The notes below the pieces were generated by a model. That model saw nothing but the letters and a program-made list of their open reading frames with translations. It did not search any database and was not told the DNA's origin. The position numbers and the translations under genes were made by a program. From Candidatus Levyibacteriota bacterium (GTDB lineage Bacteria; Patescibacteriota; Microgenomatia; Levybacterales; UBA12049): a stretch of 40,579 nt of DNA. The first letter of the stretch is position 1, and each line of letters opens with the position of its first letter. This document shows, one piece after another, positions 1-8,377 of this stretch. The stretch is taken from the NCBI GenBank assembly GCA_016204425.1, contig JACQKR010000036.1, positions 1-40,579 of the forward strand, given 5' to 3'.

Positions 1-4
1 CTCG

Positions 5-33
5 TTGACAGCTTCAAGAAAGTTCATTAAACT
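5..33 (+). promoter_or_regulatory. Possible promoter of the suf operon
   Basis: TTGACA at 5-10 is followed after 17 bp by TAAACT at 28-33, a 4/6 match to the -10 consensus. Transcription would start near 40, giving a leader of about 20 nt with no clear ribosome binding site. The heptamer AAACTTA occurs at 29-35 and 39-45, one helical turn apart, and may be an operator for the Rrf2 protein encoded next. No experimental support. Confidence 0.4.
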
Positions 34-59
34 TATACAAACTTACTATTAGTTTCGAT

Positions 60-494
60 ATGATACATTTTTCCCGAGATGAAGATTACGCTGTCATTCT
101 GGTCAATACTCTTGCCAAGCAGCACAAAAAACGTCTTGTTCCTTTATCGGAAGTAGCAAAACAGTATAATATTTCTCTTTTTTATCTTCGCAATCTTGCG
201 AATAAACTTGTACATAAAGGGGTGATCAAAGCAGTTGAAGGGAAAAAGGGTGGCTACTTTCTTCAGAAGGACCCGAAACGAATAACTATTGGAGAAATAC
301 TAGAAACTTTTTCCAGAAAGCCAATGCTTGAGTGTTGCAGTATCGGGAGCAAGACAGGAACATGTGATAAGGTCGACTTTTGCGAAACCGGTCATATTTG
401 GAGAAAACTCCATGATGAGTTCTTCAAGAAAATTGCTCGACTGAGCATCTCAGATTTTATGGCGTTAAGGAGAGAAAAACATGCTACTTCTTAA
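60..494 (+). CDS. Rrf2-family iron-sulfur regulator (IscR/SufR-like)
   Basis: A 144-residue protein of Rrf2 family size. The N-terminal winged helix (about residues 1-70) is followed by a cysteine-rich segment with Cys92, Cys93, Cys102 and Cys108 and His112. This resembles the three-cysteine cluster-binding loop of IscR, although the first spacing is longer than in E. coli IscR. Rrf2 regulators of this type sense cluster status and control suf or isc operons. It is the first gene before sufCBDS and its end overlaps the sufC start by 14 bp, so it is very probably cotranscribed and autoregulatory. Which ligands are used cannot be decided from sequence alone. Confidence 0.88.
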   Translation: MIHFSRDEDYAVILVNTLAKQHKKRLVPLSEVAKQYNISLFYLRNLANKLVHKGVIKAVEGKKGGYFLQKDPKRITIGEILETFSRKPMLECCSIGSKTGTCDKVDFCETGHIWRKLHDEFFKKIARLSISDFMALRREKHATS

Positions 495-1227
495 AAATTT
501 TCAATCGTCAGTAGATAAAAAAGAGATTCTTAAAGGAATCGATTTGGCAGTCAATCCAGGGGAAATCCATGTGATTATGGGTCCGAACGGATCAGGGAAG
601 ACAACACTCGCAATGAGTCTGATGGGACACCCGGGATATAATATCAAATTTCAAATGGCAAATTTCAAATATCAAATAAACGGAAATGATATGGTTAATT
701 TGTCTCCTGAGGAGAGGGCAATGGCAGGGCTGTTTGTTTCATTTCAGTCACCTGTTGAAATATCTGGTATCTCATTTCTTGCTTTCCTGAGAACGGCAGT
801 AAAAGCTCTTCGACCGGATGAAAAGATTCCGCTCTCACAATTCAAAGAATCAGTGAAACAAGCACTTCATGCAGTTTCGCTTGATGAAAGTTTCATGCAG
901 CGATCGGTCAATGAGGGGTTCTCGGGCGGTGAAAAAAAACGGGCGGAAATAGCACAGCTTTTGGTGTTAAGACCAAAATTCGCAATTCTTGATGAAATCG
1001 ACTCAGGACTTGACGTTGATAGCCTCAGGATACTTGCAGCAGTAGTGAAGAATATCGTAGAAGACAAAAGGTGTGGCATGGTTATTATTACGCATTACCA
1101 GAGGATGTTTCAGTATCTTACGCCTCAAAAAGTGCATGTATTGATTGATGGAAAAATCAAAAAATCAGGAGGCATGGAATTGGTTCGCGAGATTGAAAGG
1201 GGAGGATATGCAGCCCTCCTTCGCTAA
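481..1227 (+). CDS. sufC: SufC, Fe-S assembly ATPase
   Basis: The ABC-type ATPase of the SufBCD scaffold, 248 residues as usual. Walker [10 protein letters not shown] lies at about 34-42, the signature FSGGEKKR at 147-154, Walker B FAILDE at about 167-172 and the H-loop histidine in ITHYQR. The start is set by AAGGAG at 467-472, 8 nt upstream, inside the end of the regulator gene. Residues about 55-68, between Walker A and the Q-loop, are encoded by five copies of a 7-nt TCAAANN-type repeat (644-678) and are slightly longer than in E. coli SufC. The next gene is sufB. Identification is secure. Confidence 0.97.
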   Translation: MLLLKNFQSSVDKKEILKGIDLAVNPGEIHVIMGPNGSGKTTLAMSLMGHPGYNIKFQMANFKYQINGNDMVNLSPEERAMAGLFVSFQSPVEISGISFLAFLRTAVKALRPDEKIPLSQFKESVKQALHAVSLDESFMQRSVNEGFSGGEKKRAEIAQLLVLRPKFAILDEIDSGLDVDSLRILAAVVKNIVEDKRCGMVIITHYQRMFQYLTPQKVHVLIDGKIKKSGGMELVREIERGGYAALLR

Positions 1228-1253
1228 AGCTTCGGAAGGGCAAGCAGTTTGAT

Positions 1254-2642
1254 ATGCAAAGTCTTGATGTTAATTACCAGTTTGGTTTCCATGATGATAT
1301 AACGCCATTTTTTTCAACGCCAAAAGGCTTATCCGAAAATATCGTACGGGAGATATCGGGCATGAAACAGGAGCCGGAATGGATGCTTCAGAAAAGACTT
1401 GCAGCCCTGAATATATTTTATGCAAAACAAATGCCACCGTGGGGCGGTGATCTTTCTCGTATAGATTTTGACAATATTTATTACTATGTGAAGCCGACAG
1501 ACAAGCAGGGAAGAACCTGGGACGATGTACCCAGTGAAATAAAAAATACGTTTGAAAAAATTGGTATTCCGGAAGCGGAGCGAAAGTTCCTCTCAGGCGT
1601 TGGTGCGCAGTATGATTCGGAGGTCGTCTATCACAGTATCTCAAAAATGTTAGAAAAAAAAGGGGTTATTTTTGTCGATACCGATACGGCAGTTAAAAAA
1701 TATCCGGAGCTGGTAAAGCAATATTTCGGCACCATAATTCCGGCTGCAGATAATAAGTTTGCAGCGCTAAACACCGCTACCTGGTCAGGAGGATCGTTTA
1801 TCTACGTTCCAAAAGGTGTCCGGGTCGAGCTTCCCTTGCAAGCATATTTCAGAATCAATGCCAAAAACATGGGTCAGTTTGAGCGCACGCTTATTATTGC
1901 AGATGAGGGGTCATATGTGCATTATGTAGAAGGTTGTACCGCGCCTATTTTTACCACGGATTCTCTTCATGCTGCCGTGGTTGAAATTGTCGTCAAGAAA
2001 GGAGCCCGGGTACGATACACGACAATTCAAAACTGGAGCAAAAATGTCTATAACTTAGTCACGAAACGGATGTTTGTTGAGGAGGAAGGAATCGGCGAGT
2101 GGATTGATGGAAATCTCGGCAGTCAACTGACAATGAAGTATCCGTCTGTGTATTTGAAAGGAAGAAAGGCACGAGGAGAAGTACTATCTCTTGCATTTGC
2201 AGGGGCGGGACAGCACCAAGATGCGGGGGGGAAAGCTATTCATCTTGCTCCTGAAACAAGCTCTGCTATTACTTCAAAATCAGTGTGTAAAGATGGTGGC
2301 CGGACATCATATAGAGGACTCCTCAAAGTGATAAAGGGAGCAGAGAATTGCAAGTCGACCGTACGGTGTGATGCACTCATTCTTGATTCACTCAGCCGTT
2401 CCGATACCTATCCGACAATGGATATTGGTGAGGAGCGGGTGACGATCGGGCATGAAGCATCTGTTTCGAGAATTGGAGAAGAGCAGCTCTTTTATTTTCA
2501 ATCCCGTGGCATGTCGCAGCAGCAAGCAGAAGTGATGATCGTGAACGGATTTATGGAACCGATTGTGAAAGAGCTTCCTATGGAGTATGCGGTTGAGCTC
2601 AATCGACTAATACAGTTAGAAATGACTGGCTCGGTTGGTTAG
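1254..2642 (+). CDS. sufB: SufB, Fe-S scaffold subunit
   Basis: A 462-residue SufB, close to the usual 460-490. The family core is clear: [12 protein letters not shown] near residue 180, the VEGCTAP segment, the beta-helix region, and the C-terminal [16 protein letters not shown] and SRGMSQQQA motifs. SufB accepts sulfur from the cysteine desulfurase and builds clusters with SufC and SufD. No intein is present, although SufB is a frequent intein host. A weak GGAAGGG lies about 15-20 nt before the ATG. It sits between sufC and the short sufD in one operon. Confidence 0.97.
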   Translation: MQSLDVNYQFGFHDDITPFFSTPKGLSENIVREISGMKQEPEWMLQKRLAALNIFYAKQMPPWGGDLSRIDFDNIYYYVKPTDKQGRTWDDVPSEIKNTFEKIGIPEAERKFLSGVGAQYDSEVVYHSISKMLEKKGVIFVDTDTAVKKYPELVKQYFGTIIPAADNKFAALNTATWSGGSFIYVPKGVRVELPLQAYFRINAKNMGQFERTLIIADEGSYVHYVEGCTAPIFTTDSLHAAVVEIVVKKGARVRYTTIQNWSKNVYNLVTKRMFVEEEGIGEWIDGNLGSQLTMKYPSVYLKGRKARGEVLSLAFAGAGQHQDAGGKAIHLAPETSSAITSKSVCKDGGRTSYRGLLKVIKGAENCKSTVRCDALILDSLSRSDTYPTMDIGEERVTIGHEASVSRIGEEQLFYFQSRGMSQQQAEVMIVNGFMEPIVKELPMEYAVELNRLIQLEMTGSVG

Positions 2643-2681
2643 TGAGTCGGGGTCCTAATATCTGCCACCCCTTCTTAAATA

Positions 2682-3251
2682 ATGAAAAAGATAGAGTTAG
2701 TACTTAAAAAAAACGAAGAAAAAATTCTGCCTGTCATTTGGATTGATGACGATGAGACTGAAATACATCTTGCTGCACGGTTAGTCGGAGATGGAGCGAA
2801 ACTGACCGTTCTCGGACTCTTTTTTGCGACTGAAAATCGAGCGGTTGTCTTCACAACAGATGTAATGCATGAAGGGAAGCATACAACGAGCCTCACAAGG
2901 ATTCGTGGTGTTTTCAAAAATAGGTCGTCGTTCAACAATGACGGTATTGTGCGGATAAGAAAAGGCGCCAAGAACGCGAACGGATTCTTCGATTCAAAAG
3001 TACTGCTTTTTGATGATGCGAAAGGAAGAAGTGTGCCATCTTTGGAGATTGATGAGAACGAGGTAAAAGCAGGACACGCCTCAACAATCGGAAGGCCTGA
3101 CGCGCTGCAGCTTCTCTATCTTCGCTCACGAGGGTTGAGCGAGGAGGAGGCAGAAAGCCTCATCGTTACAGGGTTTTTTGATCAAATCAAACGTTTATTG
3201 CCGGAAAAAGAAAGAAGAGCCGTTGAAAAGAAGCTTGGGGGCTCCGCATGA
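2682..3251 (+). CDS. sufD: Short SufD-like scaffold subunit
   Basis: A 189-residue protein of the SufB/SufD family, less than half the length of E. coli SufD. It retains the C-terminal part: a beta-helix-like segment, then the conserved GHASTIGR and LYLRSRGLSEEEAE motifs, including the histidine of the GHxAT/S motif. The N-terminal domain of typical SufD is absent. The gene is intact, in operon order between sufB and sufS, and its stop overlaps the sufS start (ATGA at 3248-3251), so it is probably functional rather than decayed. It should form the SufB-partner half of the complex. Confidence 0.85.
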   Translation: MKKIELVLKKNEEKILPVIWIDDDETEIHLAARLVGDGAKLTVLGLFFATENRAVVFTTDVMHEGKHTTSLTRIRGVFKNRSSFNNDGIVRIRKGAKNANGFFDSKVLLFDDAKGRSVPSLEIDENEVKAGHASTIGRPDALQLLYLRSRGLSEEEAESLIVTGFFDQIKRLLPEKERRAVEKKLGGSA

Positions 3252-4465
3252 AGGATATAAAGAAACAGTTTCCAATTTTTCAAAATAGACAATTGATATA
3301 CCTTGACTCTGCTGCAACAAGTCAAAAGCCTGTTATGGTTCTTGATGCGGTACGTGCGTATTACGAATCATATAACGCAAACATTCATCGAGGACTCTAC
3401 CCTATTGCGGAGCAAGCGACAAAGAAAGTTGAAGAAGTACGCCAAAAGGTCGCAAAATTCATCAACGCAAGACGTCCGGAAGAAATAATTTTTACCAAAA
3501 GTGCCACAGAGGCCGTTAATTTAGTGATGTATACATGGGGTAGGGAAAATATTGATCAGGGGGATATTGTCGTGACAACCATTATGGAGCATCACAGCAA
3601 TTTTGTGCCATGGCAGCAACTCGCAAAGGAAAAAGGAGCAAAATTTCACGTGCTTGATATGGACGAAAATTCTCAAATTTCAATCCTCAATTTCCAAGCA
3701 AATATCAACTTTAAAAAAACAAAAATTATTGCAATAACCTACATTTCTAACATGCTTGGAACGATTAATCCGCTAAAAGAGCTTATTGCTACGGTAAGAA
3801 AAGAAAATCCAGAAATTGTAGTTATCGTCGATGCTGCCCAAGCCGTTCCGCATAAACCGGTTGATGTCCAAGCGTTGGATTGTGATTTTTTGGTTTTTTC
3901 AGGGCACAAAATGCTTGCTGAGACAGGGATTGGTGTGCTGTATGCAAAAAAAGAATTATTGGAAGCAATGCCGCCGTTTCTCTATGGAGGGGATATGATA
4001 CGCGAGGTCGCAATCGAAAAAACCACATTTGCCGGGCTTCCTAATAAATTTGAAGCGGGAACCATCAATATTGCGGGCATCGTGAGTCTTGGTGCGGCAA
4101 TTGATTTTCTCAATGCGATTGGCATGGATCGTATTCAAGAGCACGAAAAAACACTTACGAAGTATTGCATGGAAGCGTTACAAAATGTTGATGGCATTAC
4201 TGTTTTTGGCCCAAGGGATCTTCTCGCACGAAGCGGCGTCGTTTCATTTACCATAGACGGGATTCATCCCCACGATGCCGCACAGATCCTGGGAGATATG
4301 AATATCTGTGTCCGCTCGGGGCATCATTGCACAATGCCTCTGCATACGCGCTTAGGAGTTCCAGCGTCAACCCGGGCAAGCTTTTATATATACAATGACG
4401 AACAAGATATCGATGCGTTCATTTCGGGAATAAAGAAAGTAAAGAAAATTTTTCAATCGAAGTGA
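3248..4465 (+). CDS. sufS: SufS-type cysteine desulfurase
   Basis: A 405-residue class V aminotransferase-fold enzyme that takes sulfur from cysteine for cluster assembly. The PLP lysine is Lys221 in FSGHKM and the catalytic cysteine is Cys361 in SGHHCTMPL, the SufS (type II) context. The N-terminal YLDSAATSQKP and EHHSNFVPW segments are typical. It overlaps sufD by 4 bp. Sequence from about 3673 to 3706 has a degraded 7-nt TCAAANN pattern in the loop before KTKIIAITY. The probable sulfur acceptor SufU is encoded downstream at 5476. Confidence 0.97.
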   Translation: MKDIKKQFPIFQNRQLIYLDSAATSQKPVMVLDAVRAYYESYNANIHRGLYPIAEQATKKVEEVRQKVAKFINARRPEEIIFTKSATEAVNLVMYTWGRENIDQGDIVVTTIMEHHSNFVPWQQLAKEKGAKFHVLDMDENSQISILNFQANINFKKTKIIAITYISNMLGTINPLKELIATVRKENPEIVVIVDAAQAVPHKPVDVQALDCDFLVFSGHKMLAETGIGVLYAKKELLEAMPPFLYGGDMIREVAIEKTTFAGLPNKFEAGTINIAGIVSLGAAIDFLNAIGMDRIQEHEKTLTKYCMEALQNVDGITVFGPRDLLARSGVVSFTIDGIHPHDAAQILGDMNICVRSGHHCTMPLHTRLGVPASTRASFYIYNDEQDIDAFISGIKKVKKIFQSK

Positions 4466-4495
4466 CATTAATTTTTTTCTGAGCCTCTAAAGTGG

Positions 4496-4501
4496 TAGAA
4501 T
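4496..4501 (+). promoter_or_regulatory. Extended -10 box, leaderless start
   Basis: TAGAAT preceded by TGG forms an extended -10 box. Six bases separate it from the ATG at 4508, so transcription should begin at or next to the start codon. No Shine-Dalgarno sequence is present. Confidence 0.5.
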
Positions 4502-4507
4502 ACTCAC

Positions 4508-4795
4508 ATGCCAACACTTGAAGATTTTGAAAAACGATTAGAAAAAATTGAAGATCGAAACAGGAAAGTAGAGACGGATAAGGCGTGGGAAACGAGCTAC
4601 ATGAGAAAAGGTTTGTTGATCCTTTTTACCTATATTGCGATTGGATTATATCTTAATGTTATAGGTATACAAAACCCGTGGATTAATGCGATTGTTCCTG
4701 CAATTGGATTTTTCCTCTCTACCCTCACACTTCCATTTTTCAAGGATTTGTGGCGGAAATATTTTTATCAAAAATATACCACTCCGCCCCGTTAA
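4508..4795 (+). CDS. Small membrane protein with coiled-coil N-terminus
   Basis: A 95-residue protein not recognised as a named family. Residues 1-30 are highly charged and likely a short coiled coil (LEDFEKRLEKIEDRN). Two hydrophobic helices follow, about 33-52 and 57-77, then a basic aromatic tail. It would be a small two-span membrane protein with the N-terminus in the cytoplasm. It has its own predicted promoter after sufS. The last codons and the stop lie inside a GC-rich hairpin element (4776-4814), so that element supplies the C-terminus. Confidence 0.7.
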   Translation: MPTLEDFEKRLEKIEDRNRKVETDKAWETSYMRKGLLILFTYIAIGLYLNVIGIQNPWINAIVPAIGFFLSTLTLPFFKDLWRKYFYQKYTTPPR

Positions 4796-4814
4796 ACGGG
4801 GCTCCGTTGGGTAT
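4776..4814. repeat. Dispersed hairpin element, copy 1
   Basis: The element is bounded by ATACC and GGTAT and contains the stem GCCCCG (4786-4791), loop TTAAA and CGGGGC (4797-4802). A second copy is at 20884-20927. Shared sequence includes CCACTCCGCCCCG on the left and CGTTGGGTATTA on the right. Here it overlaps the stop codon of the upstream gene and may help end transcription, though no T-run follows. Confidence 0.65.
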
Positions 4815-4847
4815 TACACATTGTTTTGATTTTAGAGGAGTTTAGTT

Positions 4848-5483
4848 ATGGATACGACGAAACAATATTGCACGATATATATCGTGCGACATGGTGAAAC
4901 AACAGCGAATGCTTCGGGGATACTTGGTTTGGATACCGATCTTACTGAAAAAGGGAAACAGCAAGCATCCTCTTTGCGAGACAGGTTCAAGAACATTGCC
5001 TTTGCGGCAGTCTACGCCTCAGATCTGGTTCGTACCCAGCAAACAGCTGAGATTCTTAACCTGGAGCGGAAATTGGCAGTTAATGTGTCTGCGCTTATTC
5101 GGGAACGCAACTACGGCAGTATGGAAGGGAGTGACGAAGAGATCTATAAAAAGCGAATCAGGGAATATCTTACAAGAATGGAAGCGCTTTCTGATGAAGA
5201 ACGATGGAAATTTCGTTTTCTTCCCGATATGGAAACAGAGGAGGAAGCTGTTTCACGGTTTATCCGATTTGCCCGTGAAGTTGCCGTCGCATACTCCGGA
5301 AAACATGTTTTACTCGTTTCACATGGGAATGTCATGAGGACGTTCCTCATTCATCTCGGGTTCGCGACGTATCGGGAACTTCCGACAGGATCAATTGAAA
5401 ACACCGGATACATCAAGCTTCGTTCTGACGGAGTAGATTTCTTCATCGATGAGACAGTGAGAATACACAAAAGCAATGGATAA
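4848..5483 (+). CDS. Histidine phosphatase family protein (phosphoglycerate mutase-like)
   Basis: A 211-residue member of the histidine phosphatase superfamily. IVRHGETTAN near residue 13 carries the catalytic histidine, RERNYGSMEG the acid residue, and LLVSHGNVMR the second histidine. Members act as cofactor-dependent phosphoglycerate mutases or as broad phosphatases, and sequence does not settle which. AGAGGAG at 4834-4840 lies about 7 nt before the ATG and fixes the start. It overlaps sufU by 8 bp, so the two are translationally linked, and the phosphatase may have been captured by the Fe-S operon. Confidence 0.9.
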   Translation: MDTTKQYCTIYIVRHGETTANASGILGLDTDLTEKGKQQASSLRDRFKNIAFAAVYASDLVRTQQTAEILNLERKLAVNVSALIRERNYGSMEGSDEEIYKKRIREYLTRMEALSDEERWKFRFLPDMETEEEAVSRFIRFAREVAVAYSGKHVLLVSHGNVMRTFLIHLGFATYRELPTGSIENTGYIKLRSDGVDFFIDETVRIHKSNG

Positions 5484-5838
5484 TTATTTATATAGAGAAG
5501 AAATACTGGATCACTACAAAGATCCGCATAATTTTGGAAAGCCACATACTTTTGATATATCGTCGATGCAATATAATCCTTTCTGTGGCGATGAAATTGA
5601 GCTATTTGTGAGCACGGAGGACGATACTGTTCGTGACATTCATTTTAAAGGAAAAGGGTGTGCGATTAGTCTTGCGGCAGCGTCCATGCTGACTGATTTT
5701 GCAAAGGGGAAGAAAAAAACTGCATTGACAAAATTTAGCCAACACGATATGCTTGACCTGTTAGAAATTGAGCTGTCAGAAACGAGGAAAAAGTGCGCGC
5801 TACTTGGGTGGGCTGTGTTGCAAGACTGCCTAAAATAG
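5476..5838 (+). CDS. sufU: SufU/IscU-like sulfur acceptor or scaffold
   Basis: A 120-residue NifU-N-type protein. The three conserved cysteines are visible in NPFCGDE, GKGCAIS and RKKCALLGW, with the Asp of CGDE, matching SufU/IscU. SufU proteins bind zinc or clusters and take sulfur from SufS. The protein is slightly shorter than Bacillus SufU (about 147). It overlaps the phosphatase gene by 8 bp and probably closes the suf transcription unit. Confidence 0.92.
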   Translation: MDNYLYREEILDHYKDPHNFGKPHTFDISSMQYNPFCGDEIELFVSTEDDTVRDIHFKGKGCAISLAAASMLTDFAKGKKKTALTKFSQHDMLDLLEIELSETRKKCALLGWAVLQDCLK

Positions 5839-5939
5839 CTCAAAGTACAAAGTTGAAAGTTCAAAATTAAGGAACTTTATTTTATAAATATTTCTTGTCT
5901 AACTTTGCATTTTGCACTTTAAATTTTAAATTTATTTGT

Positions 5940-6215
5940 ATGCCGTATAAAGTAAAAGTCGATCGAACCCTCTGCATTGGCGCTGCGTCATGTGTCGCTG
6001 TCGCGCCAAACACCTTTGATTTAGATAATGAAGGGAAAGCGGTAATTAAGAAAAAAGACGGGACAACAACATCGGATTTTGTTCGTTATGAAGATATTGC
6101 TGATGATGAAACCAATATCATGAATGCTTCGAAGTCTTGCCCGGTAAATGCGATTATTATCATCGAAGTCGATGAAAAAGGTAATGAAGTCAAGCAAGTC
6201 TGGCCGGAAGCATAA
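5940..6215 (+). CDS. Ferredoxin, probably [3Fe-4S]
   Basis: A 91-residue ferredoxin. The ATG at 5940 (MPYKVKVDR) is preferred over an upstream in-frame ATG at 5895, because the intervening sequence is repeat-derived. The first cluster motif reads C-I-G-A-A-S-C with alanine where the second cysteine normally is, the fourth position is also not cysteine (VAVAP), and the last ligand is in SCPVNAI. Three cysteines with C-x5-C spacing are typical of the [3Fe-4S] ferredoxins that serve actinobacterial P450s. The C-terminus is acidic. It lies just before the 2-oxoacid oxidoreductase genes and is a candidate electron acceptor for them. Confidence 0.85.
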   Translation: MPYKVKVDRTLCIGAASCVAVAPNTFDLDNEGKAVIKKKDGTTTSDFVRYEDIADDETNIMNASKSCPVNAIIIIEVDEKGNEVKQVWPEA

Positions 6216-6299
6216 GGCACATGGTCGTCTACCACACGCTGCAAGAGACGCTCGCAAACACGCAGCCATTACTCCAAAAACACAAACCAGCTCGCTAAG

Positions 6300-6355
6300 T
6301 GAAAGTCGATCACAACTTTTAGAGCAAAACATGCTGTATAATGAATCGACTTTCA
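6300..6355 (+). promoter_or_regulatory. Promoter flanked by an 11-bp inverted repeat
   Basis: TGAAAGTCGAT at 6300-6310 and ATCGACTTTCA at 6345-6355 are perfect inverted copies. Between them lies TATAAT at 6337-6342, so the right arm covers the expected transcription start near 6349 and the left arm lies just upstream of the -35 region. This resembles a paired operator, or a hairpin at the transcript start. It serves the zinc-ribbon gene at 6382. Confidence 0.55.
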
Positions 6356-6381
6356 GTTCTCTTTCAGGTGGGCAGCCGACC

Positions 6382-6492
6382 ATGTTTCGAACCCAACCTT
6401 GTCCCGTTTGTAAAACGCCTATGGGCGATATGCCGGGGACAAGAGACGCAATTTGTAAGTCTTGCGGTTATAAGGATCCCTGCTGCGAATGA
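6382..6492 (+). CDS. Zinc-ribbon microprotein
   Basis: A 36-residue protein with CPVC and CKSC knuckles about 17 residues apart and a terminal CC, giving six cysteines for a zinc ribbon. The start at 6382 (MFRTQPC) is chosen because a TATAAT box at 6337-6342 and AGGTGGG at 6366-6372 sit just upstream. Longer in-frame starts would put the promoter inside the gene. Function is unknown, and small zinc ribbons of this kind often bind nucleic acid or partner proteins. It lies between the ferredoxin and the oxidoreductase. Confidence 0.65.
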   Translation: MFRTQPCPVCKTPMGDMPGTRDAICKSCGYKDPCCE

Positions 6493-6565
6493 ATTTATCT
6501 CGCTTTTCGATATAGCAATAATACACATATGAATCCAACGGTTGTTTGTCGGCTTTTCTTTCATC

Positions 6566-6571
6566 TATAAT
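6566..6571 (+). promoter_or_regulatory. -10 box of the oxidoreductase alpha gene, leaderless start
   Basis: A perfect TATAAT is followed by six bases and the ATG at 6578. The predicted start of transcription coincides with the start codon. TTGTTT at 6542-6547 is a weak -35. Confidence 0.6.
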
Positions 6572-6577
6572 ACTTGT

Positions 6578-8350
6578 ATGGTTGATTTGCAGTGGTTGAT
6601 CGGTGGTGAGGCGGGGTATGGAATCATGACGGTTGGGCTCATGATGTCAAAGATTTTTACCCGTCTTGGTCTTCATGTTTTTGATTACGTTGAATACCCA
6701 TCTCTCATTCGTGGAGGACATAATGCATATTATGTAAGGGGGAGTGATGTCGAGATGACTTCTCAGAAGCGGCCCGTTGACATTCTCGTCGCACTTAATC
6801 TTGAAACGATCACCCTTCACAAAACAGAGCTCTCTCCCAATGCTGTTGTGATATTCGATCCAAATATCGTTCAAGTGAAAGCAGAAGATTTTTCTCCCAC
6901 TGTAAAGCTTTATCCTGTACCATTTCTTGAGTTGACAAAGAAACTTGGTGCAGATCGGCTCATGATCAATACGGTTGCCGTCGGCGCTTCATTGGCACTC
7001 TTCTCATCAGATTTCTCAATTCTTGAGAAGATTATGAATGATATTTTTGGCAGGAAAGGTGAACAGGTCGTCGGTGAAAATGTGAACACGTCAAAAGCGG
7101 GTTTTGACCATGTTGTCGGGCAGTATGGGAAGACACTCGTTGCAAATATAGCAAAAACAGAACAAAAGAATCTTCTCATTGGCGGAGCAGAGGCAATAGC
7201 ACTCGGGAGTATTAAGGCTGGATTGAAGTTTGCTGCGATCTATCCGATGACACCGATCAACGGAGTTATGACAACGCTTGTCGCAAATGCACTGACATAC
7301 AATATTGTTGTCAAAGAGCCTGAGGACGAGATAGCTGGAATCAATATGGCGCTTGGAGCCGCATATGCTGGCGTTCGGTCCATGGCCGCAACTTCAGGCG
7401 GAGGCTTTTCGCTCATGGTTGAAGGGTTGGGTCTTGCAGCACAAACAGAAGTGCCAATCGTTATTATTATGGGAATGCGTCCCGGACCGGCGACCGGCAT
7501 GCCGACCTGGACAGAACAAGGAGACTTGCGATTTGTGCTTCATGCACACCAAGGAGATTTTCCACGAATCATAGTCGCGCCGGGGGATCCGACAGAAGCT
7601 TTCTATCACACCATGCATGCATTTAATCTGGCTGAGAAATATCATTTGCCGGTTATCGTTCTTGTTGATAAATACCTCAACGAGGGACACGTTACGGTTG
7701 AATCGAAGATACTGAGGGAGATGAGTGATACATTTGTTTTGCAACGTGGCAAACTTTTAACTGATGCGGAAGTCGCAGCACAAACTGACTACAAGCGATA
7801 TTTGCTGACAACGGACGGCATTTCTCCCCGGAGTTTGCCGGGACAGAAAGGCGGGATAAGCCTTACCGGGTCAGATGAGCACGATGAGCGTGGGCTTTAC
7901 AATGAAGAGGCTGAGGTGCGCCAAGCAATGATGGATAAGCGCTTTAAGAAAATGGAAACGGCTCTTTCTGATTTTCCAAAGCCTGAACTATATAGCAGTG
8001 AATCCGAGAATCTCGCGACATTGCAGCAGGCACCACTGACACTTGTGTCATTCGGATCAACCAAGATGCCGATTCTTGAGGCGATGCGCTGGCTTAAGCG
8101 GGATGGAATCCACGTTAATTTTGTCAAAGTGTCATACTTGAATCCATTCCCGACTGAGCCATTAGCCATCCTTCTGAAGCAAGCGAAGAAAACATTGATA
8201 ATAGAAAATAATCATGAAGGACAGTTTGAAGGACTGATCCGTGAACGGACAGGTCTCGTAATGAATGAGCATTTGCGAAAATATGACGGACGGCCGTTCT
8301 ATCCCGAAGAGATTGTCGATCACGTAAAAGCTCTTTTAGCAAAAAGCTAA
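6578..8350 (+). CDS. korA: 2-oxoacid:ferredoxin oxidoreductase, fused gamma/alpha subunit
   Basis: A 590-residue protein. Residues 1 to about 190 are the gamma domain (IGGEAGYGIMTVG, then YPSLIRGGHNAY). The alpha domain follows, with GGAEAIALGSIKAGLKFAAIYPMTP, the EPEDEIAGINMALGAAYAG segment and a C-terminal transketolase-like domain. Such enzymes oxidatively decarboxylate 2-oxoacids to acyl-CoA and reduce ferredoxin. The substrate (2-oxoglutarate, pyruvate or branched acids) is not certain, so the symbol is by similarity. The start at 6578 is set by the adjacent -10 box and replaces an upstream in-frame ATG at 6542. The beta subunit lies at 9003, after a methyltransferase gene. Confidence 0.92.
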   Translation: MVDLQWLIGGEAGYGIMTVGLMMSKIFTRLGLHVFDYVEYPSLIRGGHNAYYVRGSDVEMTSQKRPVDILVALNLETITLHKTELSPNAVVIFDPNIVQVKAEDFSPTVKLYPVPFLELTKKLGADRLMINTVAVGASLALFSSDFSILEKIMNDIFGRKGEQVVGENVNTSKAGFDHVVGQYGKTLVANIAKTEQKNLLIGGAEAIALGSIKAGLKFAAIYPMTPINGVMTTLVANALTYNIVVKEPEDEIAGINMALGAAYAGVRSMAATSGGGFSLMVEGLGLAAQTEVPIVIIMGMRPGPATGMPTWTEQGDLRFVLHAHQGDFPRIIVAPGDPTEAFYHTMHAFNLAEKYHLPVIVLVDKYLNEGHVTVESKILREMSDTFVLQRGKLLTDAEVAAQTDYKRYLLTTDGISPRSLPGQKGGISLTGSDEHDERGLYNEEAEVRQAMMDKRFKKMETALSDFPKPELYSSESENLATLQQAPLTLVSFGSTKMPILEAMRWLKRDGIHVNFVKVSYLNPFPTEPLAILLKQAKKTLIIENNHEGQFEGLIRERTGLVMNEHLRKYDGRPFYPEEIVDHVKALLAKS

Positions 8351-8377
8351 CGTGGCAGGAAAGGTGAAATCATTTAT

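Noticed and set aside
6148-6492. A longer 114-codon frame covering the zinc-ribbon gene
   Set aside because: Its upstream part overlaps the ferredoxin gene, is low in protein-like features and contains the TATAAT promoter and inverted repeat. The short start at 6382 is better.
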